Source: Acanthosepion esculentum (lineage: Eukaryota; Mollusca; Cephalopoda; Sepiida; Sepiidae). Taken from it: 64,000 bases of DNA. A program made the position numbers and the translations under genes. Positions 49,351-61,195 of the stretch are shown one piece after another. The stretch is from the NCBI GenBank assembly GCA_964036315.1, contig OZ038509.1, positions 31,645,930 to 31,709,929 on the forward strand, in the 5' to 3' direction. Below the pieces are notes generated by a model that saw only the letters and a list, made by a program, of their open reading frames with translations, was not told where the DNA came from and searched no databases. Each line of letters begins with the position of its first letter. Position 1 is the stretch's first letter.

Positions 49351-50057
49351 CTAATTTTTAGTCTCTTCAGTTTAGAACCCCAAAACTAAAAGTTGTTACT
49401 TAAAATCTTTAATGTCCTTATCAGAATAAAAATGTCTGTAAAGATATGCTGAATATTATCTGCTTTCTTTTTAAATTTCCTAATCAGGAGTTGTATTCAA
49501 GTTAATCGGGAAAATGATAAAGGCATACAAAAAATAACTAAAAACATCTGTATACAAAAAGGACAAAAAAAGAAAATACACATAAGAGAAAATGTTGATT
49601 AATTTTTATCTCTCAATGAGAAACAATATATCAGTTTTATCTTCTTATATCTGTCTAAAAAGATTGAGAAAAGTGAATTTTCTATGTACTTTCACCATTT
49701 TTCTTTTTTTACATCTATCAGTGACAAAACTATGCAGAGATAATAGATACTATAATGTGTATATTCATTTTGACAATCTGTAAAACATGAAAATAAAATC
49801 TGACAAGGGTTAGTGGATAATAGAAGAAAATGAACAGGGATCTTTATCCAGTAATAAAATCAGGTTGAAATTAAATTACATATATACATGCATATACACA
49901 TTTAATTTATATACATATTTGCACACACACACACACTTCTTTATTTAAATAAAATTCTTTTGCAACATGCAAAAGGTCTATTTTCATGTGCAAAACTACT
50001 AAGTTAAATAATTGTAAATAGTCAGGGATCAATTTGATACTATAAAGTTATCCCCTT

Positions 50058-50062
<5 letters not shown>

Positions 50063-50093
<31 letters not shown>
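50063..50093. repeat. Poly-A run
   Basis: About 31 consecutive A followed by ATAATAAT. It could be a retrotransposon tail, but no element can be read upstream. Confidence 0.9.
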
Positions 50094-50095
<2 letters not shown>

Positions 50096-51163
50096 ATAAT
50101 CAACATTTTTCAAGTCTGACTAGTGTTGCAAACAAAAGAATGATAATGTACAAAAATTATTCTGCCCATCCAAATTTTCCCTATTTTCTTTTACAGGCAG
50201 TCCAGTCTATTTAAATAGTGCCAGAAAATCTTTATAGAGTAATGTTATAGGTGAGAAAGATAAAATATATGATATTATTAATAGAAAACCAATGTCTTTA
50301 TGATTAAGAAAGGAAAGAATTTATAATACAGACCACAGAAATGAGGAGAAAATTTTGGTGGCTGCAGTAATAAAAAAATCAACTTTTTTATGCATCCTTC
50401 TGAAACTTAGGTTTGTTCACTGAAACTATATATACATTTACAGAATGAAATTTTCATAGATGAAAATTATATAATTTAAATGAACAAATATATTTTATAT
50501 GCTAAAAGTTACTTACAATTAAAAATCACATATTTTACTCATATATTGTTAATGTCTATGAAATATTTGTTTTCATGAAGATTTTAGTCAGTAGGGAATA
50601 AGACAAAAAAGAGAGAACTGGAAGAAAAAACAATGTAAGAACGGTACCAATTGTGAAAGAGAATGAAGGAAAAAGTAGACAGATATAAGAAAGAAATGAA
50701 AAAAAAAAACAAATAAGAAAAAAGGGAAAGAAAAAATAGTGATATTGAATGAAAAGAAAAAAAATGATTGTAGGGAATGAGAGATAAGAAAGTTGATAAG
50801 ATATAGAATGAGAAAAGAAACGGGCAATGATGAGACTATGTATCATTTTGTCCCATTAATCGGGCAATGATAATTATGCAACTCGCCCTAACACTTCTAT
50901 TAACAATAACCAAAGCAGGAGCATGGAATTCTTACAGTTCAGCTCACAACAGCTTGACAACTGAACTGATGATGGTAAGATTGACAGAAGCATGATAACT
51001 GCCTCTACCAACAACAAAACTATTTTCCCCAATGCAAGTTACCACTGCCACCATAGCAGCAGCTGCTGCTGCTCCTTCATCAAAATAACTAGAAAAGTGC
51101 ATTTCCTGAAAGAATGCTAATAGGTTTTTCTGCGAGTCATTATATACAGGACTTTTGACACTC

Positions 51164-51167
<4 letters not shown>

Positions 51168-51231
<64 letters not shown>
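51168..51231. repeat. (TA)n microsatellite
   Basis: One of the longest uninterrupted TA tracts in the window. Confidence 0.95.
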
Positions 51232-51238
<7 letters not shown>

Positions 51239-52223
51239 GGAGTTTGTATAGAGTATTTATTTTTTTGTTGGAGTTTGTAGATTTCAAAAACTACATCTTA
51301 TGTGCAAATAGCAGTTGGAGGTACATTAGACAACCAGACCTGAGAGAAAAACTGATATAAAATGATGCAACACTGAACTGGAAGGAGTCAGCTTTGAATT
51401 AAAATTTGCCAGCAGAATTAAAAAAGGAGACCTTGTTGACACAATAGTTAAGAACCAGAGACACAATGATATGGACTTTAACAAAGGTTTAATTCAAAAA
51501 ATTAATTACTGCCATTTTAAGAACAAACAGTGAAACATGACCACAGCGACACATAAAAACATTAGGAAACCTAGCCAAATATATATATAAGACACAAAAA
51601 AAATAACATTTTGTATTATTTACCCATTAACAGCATAGTTTATGCTAAAAATATCAGAATTTTCAAGGCATGATTATGCTAGTTGCAAACTCATATATAT
51701 AAGTTAATTGGTAATCCGTATGGATAATTCTGGAGAGGATGCAAATCCTGAGAGCTCAATGTAATAAACAGAGCAAGTGATAATTAATTAAGAAATTGGA
51801 GACAAATTGAAGCTATGGTAATATTTTATTTTGCAAAATTGATAATTTGATTTTGCTTCGTCAGACCTGGTAGTTTCAAAACAAAGAATGAATTAATAAA
51901 TTATTCCAGGAATCAAACAAAAAACAAGATTAACGGAAGTTGTGTTTTAAGATAGTTCCACAAAGTTTTTTAGAAGGAAAGAAGTATATGTCCCTAGGAG
52001 ATGCGATAGTCGTAGCGTTGACTTCTTGTTCACCACGCAAGAATGGAACAAAGAAAACGGAAAAAGAAGGGAACAGGAGAAAGGAAAGGAGAACTAGAGA
52101 ATGTACACAAATCCCTAAACCTACATACATACACATTCTTCTATAAACACATATAAATACACATATGTGCCTACATCGTTACACATATTCGCATTCATCT
52201 ACACTTGTTTTCATGTAAATGTA

Positions 52224-52710
52224 GGTACCTCCAAAAATTTGTATACCTAAGGTTTAAACGTATTTTTCATGAAGGAAAAATCATTTTTTGAAGCTTTCCC
52301 TCAGCTGCAATTGAAAGCTAAAAGATTAAATTTTCTAATTCCAGAAAAAAAAATACTGTAGAGTATTTCAAATAGAAATTTGAATAATTTTTAGTCGATT
52401 CTTCTGAAAAACCAATCAAAATGGCCATTTTAAACATTTTTAGAGAAATGTAAACAAAACTTATTTTTCAGTTTTGAAAATCCCGCTAAAATAAAATATA
52501 AATTTCTGAAACATTACTTTCATAAAATTAGCAAATTTAAAGTTAAATTAATCTATTCTGAAATAAATATCATTTACTTATAGCATAAAATTTTCTAGAC
52601 AAACATTTCTTGACCTTAGGGTCTTGTTATTTTCACATCTCCATTGATAATTTGATGGTCAAATGTGTTGACAGGTTTAGTATGGTACACCAGAATTGAC
52701 ATAAATTTAC
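52224..52710 (+). mobile_element. TA-flanked TIR transposon family, copy 4 (left half)
   Basis: A well-preserved left end after TA (52222-52223): ggtacctccaaaaatttg followed by tatacctaaggtttaaa. Internal blocks are more diverged than in the other copies, suggesting a separate subfamily. The right half is lost. Confidence 0.65.
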
Positions 52711-53664
52711 AAATTCTAACTAAGAACGTTTTTTTTTGTTTCTTATAATAATTTAAAATTTTTGAAAAATTTCTTACATTATTGTTATTATTATTACTAT
52801 AATGGTATTTCATTATTTAATAGCTAAGATAATGATAAATAATTTTATTAATTATTAATATTGCATTAAGTTATTACATTTTTAATTTAATAACTGAGAT
52901 AATTAATAAAATAATAATTAATAAAATTATTATATTAATAATTAAATTATCTCACTCAGTTATTAATTGTATAAATTGATAAATGAGATAATTAAATTAT
53001 CTCAATTTAATTTTCAATTCAATAACTAATAGTGAAATAATTTAATAACTATCTCACTCTCAATTATTAAATTTTTTAATTGATAACTGCGGTAATATAT
53101 TTTATTCTTTACTATTAATTGCTATACTTTGATGGCTATGAATTGTTAAAATTATTTAACTCACAAAAAAGAAAAAAATAATAATTTTTCTTAACTAAGT
53201 CAAAAAAAAAAAAAATAAAACAAATTATGCATGACACAAAGTATGAAAAGTACACACACTATAAAATAAGATGAATACATAGCAAAATTAAAAATATTTA
53301 GTGAAATAGGAAAAAAATCTTTAGAAATCATTACTTCAAGATTTAAAAAGAAGCCTGTTGAAAAGTAAAGATGATGAAACAAGGAAGTGATATGAAAGTA
53401 TTGCCCGCAGCCAAAAATTTTATGTCAAAGAGTTTTCTCTAAGGGGAACAAGCCTTGAAACACATGAACTTTGAATCATTATATCATTTACGGTACACCA
53501 TACTAAGAAAAAAAAATCATTAATTATGGTAAAATGTTTTGGGAGTAAGATTTGTATTAAGATTTTAATTTTCGCATAGTAAATATTAAATTCAATTAAT
53601 AACTTAATAACCTTCCCCCTGCTCTGTTTGGAAGAAAACATTTTTAAACTGCTTCAACTAATCC
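52711..53664. other. Very AT-rich DNA with clustered palindromes
   Basis: No gene. 52890-53010 holds overlapping palindromes built on gagataatt/aattatctc. Confidence 0.5.
52890..53010. repeat. Cluster of gagataatt/aattatctc palindromes
   Basis: taactgagataatt (52891 on) is mirrored by aattatctcactcagtta, and atgagataatt (52983 on) by aattatctcaat, giving at least two nested hairpins of almost pure A/T. Confidence 0.7.
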
Positions 53665-54168
53665 CAAACATATTAATCTCCTATATCTTAATCAAATGCA
53701 TACTAATTATAAACCAGATGAAAATACACTAAAAAATTGGTAAATACTACTACAACAGACCTAAGCAAAAAAATTAAGTTAATCATATACTACACTAAAT
53801 CGAGTATACCCAACTCAATTATTTGCAGTGATTCTTCCCTGCCTGTTAGTGATTTGCAGAAAACCAACATAGTTTACAAATTCAAATGCTCTCTGGGAGA
53901 TTGTCTCCAATGGATTAAATAATATTTATGTCGGTCACACCACAAACTCACTTTCACAACGTTTAACTCTCCATTTGAATGACAATTCCAACATGCCTGG
54001 CCACATACACAATTCCGGAAAATCCTTGTTGAAAACACAACTATACTTAACCATGAAAGCAATAAACAAAAACTAAAAATTCTTGAAGCTATTTACATAA
54101 AACAGTTGAAACCTAACCTGAACAAAATAAACTATGAAAACTCCACAAATATACTTAAATGCTTATAA
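53665..54168 (+). mobile_element. Penelope-like element, GIY-YIG endonuclease end (pseudogene)
   Basis: Three consecutive frames give the C-terminal part of a Penelope-type protein. The linker begins YKPDENTLKN. KIKLIIYYTKSSIPNSIIC and VYKFKCSLGDC come next, the latter just before the nuclease. After a frameshift near 53910 NNIYVGHTTNSLSQRLTLHL follows, in which YVG is the second strand of the GIY-YIG core. After another frameshift near 54055 LKILEAIYIKQLKPNLNK, the final helix with its conserved Glu, leads to a stop at 54166-54168. Catalytic residues are largely recognisable but the frame is broken twice. It is a different Penelope lineage from the one at 1.9 kb, whose C-terminus carries the CPLC insert. 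Confidence 0.88.
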
Positions 54169-54799
54169 TTGATAACAGGAGCTATTGGTTTATACCAACG
54201 GCTTTCCATACTTAACACTTTTCTTTATTTTCACTCTCACGTGGTCATGTGAGATGTCACGAACCGCAATGTGAAATTTGCTTCCTGCATTTCATATGCA
54301 CGAATTTGTCATTGCATCACAATCTTCCATGTAAACAAAACAAACTATCATTATTTCAATGTCTGCATAGCCAATCCAAAACAAAAATTAACATCTTTGT
54401 TAAATTATTATTTAATTTATTGTAATGTACTTGTAATCTCTGATGATGGCTTATGTAAACTGAAAGCTTAAACAGGTTAACAATAAAACATGTATCAACA
54501 TGGTAATTTTCTTTCATGTTTCAGCGATAATACTAAAAAGCTTATTCGACAATATGAAAGGAATTTACAGAACTTGTCTATATTATTTAACAAAACATGC
54601 ATTTATATATATATATATATGATTGAATACATTACAAGCATTATGTCTGCTTATTTTTATCATAATCCTTTCATATTCACAAATATTTTTCCATATATTA
54701 CATAAGGCAAGAAATGCACAGTAATAGTGAGAATCACTTTTATTTCCCCAAGTAGTTTCCATCTCTTTCTACGATGATCATCTGGGATAATCTCACTTG
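54169..54799. other. 3' tail of the Penelope copy and flank
   Basis: Includes a hammerhead-like motif at 54439-54468 and a short TA run near 54605-54620; nothing else was recognised. Confidence 0.45.
54439..54468 (+). ncRNA. Hammerhead-like core in the Penelope 3' region
   Basis: CTGATGA (54440-54446) is followed after about 15 bases by GAAAGC (54462-54467), the spacing of the two conserved hammerhead boxes. Pairing of the intervening stem is weak and the cleavage-site stem was not established. Penelope-like elements are known to carry hammerhead motifs. Confidence 0.3.
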
Positions 54800-55501
54800 A
54801 AATTTCTAAAAAATTTTATTTTAGTGCCATTTTTAGCAAACTGTTATAAAAATATAAAATCTCTTTATTAAAAATTCTACCAAAAATAAAATACATTTTT
54901 CTGAAATTTTGAAGAATATTGGCTGATATAAAGTATAATTAATCTGATTTGAAACAACTATTATTTACTATTATTTAAATATTTTTTTTAACATGGTGGT
55001 AGCTGTTTTTTTTTTATATTCATAACTTAATAGCTCTGTGACAGATAGATTTTTATCTAATTTTGTTCTACTTTGGGGTTAACCATAAAAAAATAGTTGA
55101 TGAATATAATGTGAACACATTTTAAGTACTCAGTAATCTTAAAAATTTAATATTCTCTATAATCTAATGTTTTAGAGAATTTTGGTTCTAAATTTACTAT
55201 AGTTATCACCCTTATTTTCTGATAATGTTGTGTACAGGCAACTGTATCTACAAAAATTAGTGCATTTATATACATACAAAAACAATCAGGTTGTCAGACT
55301 GCAATAAGCTTTACAATCAATATAATTAGTAAATATAATTTTACTTAATAACAATATTTCCTAACAGTGACACCATTGAAACTGAATTTCAAGATTTAAA
55401 AAATTTATAAATTATTCTAATTGTAAAAAAAAGAAAACAAATCTTGAAAAATATTTTTTCTTAAGACAATAATGTCCTTAATATATATTAGTCATAAAAG
55501 C

Positions 55502-55503
<2 letters not shown>
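54800..55503 (+). mobile_element. TA-flanked TIR transposon family, copy 5 (internal part)
   Basis: Middle blocks only: tctctttattaaaaat, taattaatctgatttgaaac, tattttctgataatgt and aatgtccttaatatat. Cut on the right by a compound microsatellite at 55504. Confidence 0.65.
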
Positions 55504-55540
<37 letters not shown>

Positions 55541-55563
55541 CACACACACACACACACACACAC

Positions 55564-55611
<48 letters not shown>

Positions 55612-55620
55612 TACACACAT

Positions 55621-55660
<40 letters not shown>
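55504..55660. repeat. Three-unit compound (TA)n/(CA)n array
   Basis: Three successive blocks, each a TA tract followed by a CA tract and ending cattatata or cattatc. Confidence 0.95.
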
Positions 55661-55662
<2 letters not shown>

Positions 55663-56181
55663 TTATCTACATTTCTTTACGGTAGTGCATAGTGATTTGC
55701 AGCAAGGAAAATTTATGTAAAAGAAGTAAATAGGCCACAAAATCCACCAGATGTACTACACAGCGAATAAGATTTCATGATGGCAGTAATGGGGGACGAA
55801 TGATCAAAAAGAAGTCCGATTTTTTCTTGTCAATAACTCCAAAATGGTAAGGTTTCTTCATAATTTAATTTTTAATTCGAGTTCAGCATGTACATTTGCA
55901 CGGAATTATGATGATTTTGGAAAATTTTAAGGGATTTTTAGCGCTCGGGAAATAAAACCAAAATTTACTGTACATTTTAACTATGGAGTGCTGAAAAAAA
56001 AAGATGCTCTTTTTTTTTAATGGAGTTAGTTGGAGCAGGTCCTTTTTAAAAACAGGGAGCGTGAGGGGAGCCAGGTCCAATTTTGGGTATGGGAGCAGGA
56101 GTAACTCCAAAAATAGTGGAGCGCGTAAAGCCCTGCACACACACACACAGAGATTATATATATACATACATACATATAAAA

Positions 56182-56228
<47 letters not shown>

Positions 56229-56540
56229 TACAGGTAATAGATCTGTTGGTATATAATCTAGGTGGATTCTAATAATATCAAATATTAAAACGGATCAACA
56301 AAGAGTTCAATGTATAACAGAGCATATAAATTAAATAGCAAAAAGTATCTAAAATTACCTCAGTGTGTACAAATTTATTTCAACCAGCACTAAGTCAACC
56401 CTGGAGAATGAACTATATTTGTGTCAATGGAGAAATTGTCATCTAAATTAGGCAAAAATGAAAATAACACTGACATCTTATTTTAACAGATATATTTACC
56501 AAAATTATAGAAAAATAACTTGAAACACTAAAGAGTAAAT
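55661..56540. other. Non-coding DNA with a TG microsatellite
   Basis: No gene recognised. 56010-56130 is GC-richer (gggagc repeats) and carries a 77-codon frame without similarity. A TG/TA tract lies at 56185-56228. Confidence 0.45.
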
Positions 56541-57170
56541 TTATTCAATAAAAAATTCAACCACGTCCTCCAGACAACTTCAGAATCTCCTGCAACTCTT
56601 CTGGATGGTCTCCTTGTTTAAGATGGTGAATGCTGCCATAATTCTTGCCTGCAGTTCATCCTTGGTGTTACAAGGAGTTGTGTTGCTCTCTCAATCAACT
56701 GCACCCCACATATAATCAAAGGGGTTGCAGTTGGGGAAGTTAGGTGGCGAGATGTAAGGAGTGATGTGATTGGAGAAACTGTCCGACTGGGTTCTCCTGC
56801 TTGTGCACATGGTGCAGCGTTCTGTTGCCAAACATAGGTTCTTCCAGCATCTATCCTCTTGTCCCAGGGTAGCACTACCTCCTCAAGGTACTTGATGTAG
56901 ACCTTCATGTTGAGTCTGAGGCTCTGTGGGAAGATGAATGAAGGCATAATGTCACCATGTGATCACTCCAAACATCATGACGTTGAATGGATATATCATC
57001 CAACTCTTTTTGAATTGTCTGCACTCTCCTCAGATTGACATACAGATACACTGAAATGTTTGTATTGGAGTTTCCAGCATGAATGGCAAGTAGTTTAGCA
57101 TGCAGTTTACAAATTTCTGGCAGAGTTAATTGCATCAAAGTGTTCTTTTTCTCACAGATGGTGCCCAACT
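56541..57170 (-). mobile_element. Mariner-type transposase relic
   Basis: The minus-strand N-terminal piece (LPEICKLHAKLLAI...) resembles the helix-turn-helix part. After a large internal deletion a frameshifted VMMFGVIT block is followed by GDIMPSFIFPQSLRLNMKVY and YLEEVVLPW. YVWQQNAAPCAQAG comes next, in which the second catalytic Asp (QQDSAP) is Asn. It then breaks into a frame ending LNKETIQKSCRRF and a stop at 56541-56543. The SPD.NP motif is missing in a readable frame. This order identifies a mariner-family element; at least three lesions and a lost catalytic residue make it dead. No clear TIRs. Confidence 0.85.
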
Positions 57171-57279
57171 GACCCTACTATACTGTGCAGTCAACAAAAT
57201 CAAAAACAAACAATGCACATGTGCAAAATTAAAATATGAAATGGCGACAATTTACCCATCACAACCGGTGTGTGTGTGT

Positions 57280-57326
<47 letters not shown>

Positions 57327-58503
57327 CATGTACAAAAGTTCCCATATCCCTCTTTGCCTTTTTTTTTCTGAAATAAAATTTCTGGAAACTTTTGTGCACT
57401 CCTAATACAGTGATAACAGTTGAAATTGGTATTGCATCACTGAGATTGCACAAAAAAGTCTCTGATTTTCCTTGTTCAAATTGTCAAATTTGTTTATGTC
57501 AGTTAATAAGACAATAAATAAAACATTTATTATCCTAGGGGAAACGTCAGTCAACAATGTTTCAAGAAAAAAGATCTGAGAGAAGAAGATACCTAAAGTA
57601 GTAAATAAGAAAGATCTAGAAATAGTTCGCTGTCAATGTACATTATACTGAAATTGTGAGTTTGCCATTTTTCTATTGCAGCAAGAAAGATTTTATCACA
57701 GATCTTGGCACAACAGTGAAAGCATTGCTATCATCATTGGTGTAGCAATGGTAAAAATGGTGCCAGACAATAACAGAAACATCTTTGTAACACATAAATT
57801 ATATTCTTTTGTAGTTTTGTAAATGAGAATAGGTAATAAAAATACAACATCCAACACGAGATAATCTATCATTCTCTTTATTATCAATAATTTTCTTTTT
57901 TTTTTTCAAACTATTCATTGTTTATCAACCTATTATTATATCTCCATCCAGCATAGTCTTTTATCTATCATCCTATTTAGCATCTACAATCAATGTCTAT
58001 CCATCAGACTATATATTCAGTGCTTGTTACTTATCTGTATCTAAATGTCAGGTCATCAGCATGTAGACATCAGACTATCTTAATCTTTTAATTATCTACT
58101 GAGTGAGCAATATACACTGAATCAACACATACTACCAGCTATCTTGCCTTTCAAATTACTTATCCCACTCTATCCACAAAAAAAACCTAAATAAATAAAT
58201 ACGGTTAACTTGAATTATAACTAATACATTATTTTGTTGAGCCAATAGAAAGAAGTATCTCAACTTTTGTTGTATTCATCCCAGGGTGATTTGTCTTATT
58301 ACAGAAAACTGTTGTAAATAATAGATAAACAATGTGTATATTGAGCAAGGAAATATACAACACAAAATAATAACAATTTTCTAGATTTATTTGGGACATA
58401 AGAGAGAAATTTTGTATTTTTTGTAGTTGAACAGTAGAAAAGGAAAAAAAAAGAAAAGTTATTAACCCTTATAAAGAAAGTTAAGAATTTTAAATGTTTA
58501 AGA
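57171..58503. other. Non-coding DNA
   Basis: Contains a GT then AT microsatellite at 57268-57322 and a weak inverted pair at 57325-57343 / 57384-57401 (tacaaaagttccc type). The rest, including an ATCT-rich stretch at 57930-58080, matches nothing. Confidence 0.45.
57268..57322. repeat. (TG)n-(AT)n microsatellite
   Basis: A GT tract, two bases, then an AT tract. Confidence 0.95.
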
Positions 58504-58505
58504 TA

Positions 58506-59693
58506 GGGACTTCCACAAAAAATGTGATACCTAAGGTCTAAAATGAAATTTAAAAAGTGAAAAATCTTTCTTGAAGCTTTTATTTTAGTTTTAATTTCAA
58601 GCTAATATATTTAATTTAATATTTCCAATAAGCAAAATACTTTGCTGTATTTCAAAAACTAATTTAAATTGACTGGAAGGAGTTTTTGTGTTGTCAAAAT
58701 AGCTGATTAGCATCCTGTTTTAGTTGTCTTTCATTGCAATGTAATTCTCTTTATTAAAAATCTTCCAAAAATAAAATATACTTTTCTAAAACGCTATTTG
58801 AGGAATATTAGCTGATTTAAAGTACAATTAATCTGATTAGAAACAAATATTATTTACTTTAAATTTAAAATATTGCAGAAATGCATTTTTTAACCTGACA
58901 GTAGCTGTGTTGACAAGTTTGATAAAGTGCCGACAGATCTAAAGTTGTTTTACAGAGAACTATCTCTAAAACATAATTGAAGAAAATGACGTGAGTAGCT
59001 TTTTTATTTAAGTACTCAGTAATCTTAATAAAACAGAATATTTTCCTAAACTTTTGAATTTTTGGCTTTAAACTTACTATAGTAATCACTTATTTTCTGA
59101 TAATGTCATGTATGGTTCATCCATACTTACAAAAACTGGTGTTTGTATACACATACAAAAAAAAAAAAAAAATTTCATTTAAAAGTTTTTGTAATTAAAT
59201 AATGCCAAAGGTTTACTGCATTTTTTATTTTACGATTCAGAGTAAATTTTCGGTAAATGGTGTTTCTGTTTGATAAAAACAAATTGATGATTTAAATTCT
59301 TCAACGAGTCCTGTTTTTAACTAATATAAATATGAAGAGGTTGAAATTTTAACTTCTCAAAATTTCATAAGTAAGTGGCGGTAGAAAAAAAAAAATTCAA
59401 AAATAATTTCATCCATTTGTGAATAATTCCTGAAAATGTAATTAAAATCTGATAATTATTTGATTTTTGCAAGAATTTACAAAAACAAAGTGTTATTTAA
59501 TGCCAAAAAAGACACTAAAATTAAACATACTAATTACTTGGTCCATTAAAAAAAAAAGAAAAAAGATTTAATTATATTTTGGTCTTTCATCTTAATGACA
59601 AATCTGACAATAAAACTTTTTTTTTTACCAATTTTGAGGCCTTTTCTCATTATGGTATGCTTCTTTTTTTTTCAGAAAATTTTTTGAGGTACC
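58506..59693 (+). mobile_element. TA-flanked TIR transposon family, copy 6 (full length)
   Basis: The most complete copy, 1188 bp, with TA on both sides (58504-58505 and 59694-59695). The left end gggacttccacaaaaaatgt and the right end aaaattttttgaggtacc are inverted relatives of ggtacctccaaaaatttg. All internal blocks are present in order. No open frame of note, so mobilisation would depend on a transposase encoded elsewhere; the TA target points to the Tc1/mariner group. Confidence 0.75.
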
Positions 59694-59743
59694 TACTTAA
59701 AGGATAAAGAAAAATGGCTCTAATGTAACTAGAGTAGCACCTC

Positions 59744-59800
59744 TTAAGTGTCATATCCCTTCAGGATATAGGTAGTCATGCCTCTCCATAGCTTCCTTTT
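59744..59800 (-). mobile_element. RTE-like LINE 3' terminus
   Basis: One minus-strand frame reads KLWRGMTTYILKGYDT then stop (59744-59746), the standard C-terminus of RTE-like ORFs. The same tail, broken, is at 46.76 kb. The LINE is cut off just upstream. Confidence 0.6.
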
Positions 59801-59939
59801 CTTTAATATCTGAAGACTGTGTGTTGCAGTGGTTTTCTTTGGAAAAATAATGGTTTTCAGTTGCTTTCTCCATGGTTTTGAATTCAGATTTGTCTTCCTC
59901 TTAGAATCGTTACTAACCAAGGCTAGAAAACCCAGTCTG

Positions 59940-60095
59940 TTTCAATATTTAATTCCTTGTTGGTAGGGGATGGGAAAGGGTTGAGAAGAGATGACATTTC
60001 CCAAGTGAACTGAGAATACAAACTGCCTTAGCTGGAATTTGAACTCAGCTCACCATTTCATTTTCTGTATTGTTAACTATTAGTCTACCCACAAT
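59940..60095 (-). mobile_element. tRNA-derived SINE-like sequence
   Basis: The minus strand carries an A-box-like GTAGACTAATAG (60087 down) and a B-box GTTCAAATTCC (60044-60034), about 30-40 bases apart. The A-box is degenerate and the tail is not defined. Confidence 0.35.
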
Positions 60096-60100
60096 TTCCT

Positions 60101-61127
60101 TTAGCAATCCCCAAATTTTATCAATTATTTAATATTCATTTACTTCAACCTTTAAAACAACCCTTTATGCTTTATACTTTTAACTTCTCTTCAATCAGTA
60201 GCTGATTGACCTTAGTACGTATTTCAAAAGTCAACCTTAAAAGTAAGAAAAAAATAAGAGAATATATATAAAACAGCAGTGGGTAGGCAACCACAACAGG
60301 TAAGCCCAGAAAAGACATTTGAATGAACATCTCATAGTTATGGTTGAAGATGTAAACAGTCAAGCAACTAAGGAGAAATTGAGACGTGACAAGAGACAAG
60401 TGTACAGATGTTGTTACATATGTACATGCATATGAAAGTGAAGAGCAGAGATAGAGATCATGAAAGGTCGAAAATTTTGACTTTAGTGCTAAATTGATAA
60501 GGAACTGGAAAAACAAAATATATACTTTGTGCAAAACTGAATCTTAAATGTATCCTCCTCTAATAGATATTTTATATCCACTGAAAAGTATATATACAAA
60601 TATATTATTATTTATACACAAGCACACACAAATAGAAACAAGTAGAAATATGCTGAATAGAATTATGGAATTTAAATCAAAGATTATATGAGAATAAAAG
60701 GGATCTTTTACAAAAAAACATACTCAACGAATTAGTGCGACCATAATTTCAATTTTAAAAAATGCTACTTTAATTAAGAGTGAAAAACAATTTACTAAGA
60801 CAAAAGTGTGTAGAAAATGCTTTAATCACTAGATCATCTACAGTGAATTTGCGTTCATTTCACCTTTCTTGGCAGATCTTCTATTATCACAATGTGGGAT
60901 ATTTACTAAAAAAAGTGATAAAAAACAAAAATAAAAAGAAACTAAATTAAATTGGCTATACCAAAACAAATAAAAAAAAATAATCTAAATTAAAAAGTTT
61001 AAAATTTCAGCCCCCTTATGTGCATGTGTAGTTACATCACTTTAGCTTGATGAAAGGCTAAAGGATGAAATGCATCACAATTTTTTTTCCCACTTTGTTA
61101 TTAACTTTCCTGTGCATGTGTGTGTGC
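60101..61127. other. Non-coding DNA with one unrecognised hydrophobic frame
   Basis: A 120-codon minus-strand frame (60172-60534) is rich in Leu, Phe, Ile and Tyr with two hydrophobic stretches. No motif or splice context supports it, and T-rich antisense DNA easily gives such frames. A hammerhead-like motif lies at 61046-61070. Confidence 0.4.
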
Positions 61128-61195
61128 GGAAATAGTTCAATAGTATGCTTCTGCACGTATATATATGTGCACAAGCATACTATTGAACTATTTCC
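61128..61195. repeat. Palindrome with perfect 23-base arms
   Basis: 61128-61150 is the exact reverse complement of 61173-61195. A second short stem (gcac ... gtgc) surrounds a TA-rich loop. Confidence 0.9.

Larger units (their letters stand above)
49351..52221. other. Non-coding DNA with poly-A and TA tracts
   Basis: No gene recognised. An A run lies at 50063-50093 and a long TA tract at 51168-51231. A distinct stretch at 51930-52130 (open on both strands for 68 codons) has an unusual, less repetitive composition but no similarity I know. Confidence 0.45.

Noticed and set aside
55504..55660. CRISPR-like array
   Set aside because: The repeated units are dinucleotide microsatellites with no unique spacers, in an animal genome.
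57325..57401. TIR of the adjacent mariner relic
   Set aside because: The two inverted pieces are only about 40 bases apart and lie on the same side of the transposase, so they do not bracket it.
60172..60534. 120-codon hydrophobic minus-strand frame as a membrane protein gene
   Set aside because: No family motif, no splice or start context, and T-rich antisense DNA gives such frames by chance.
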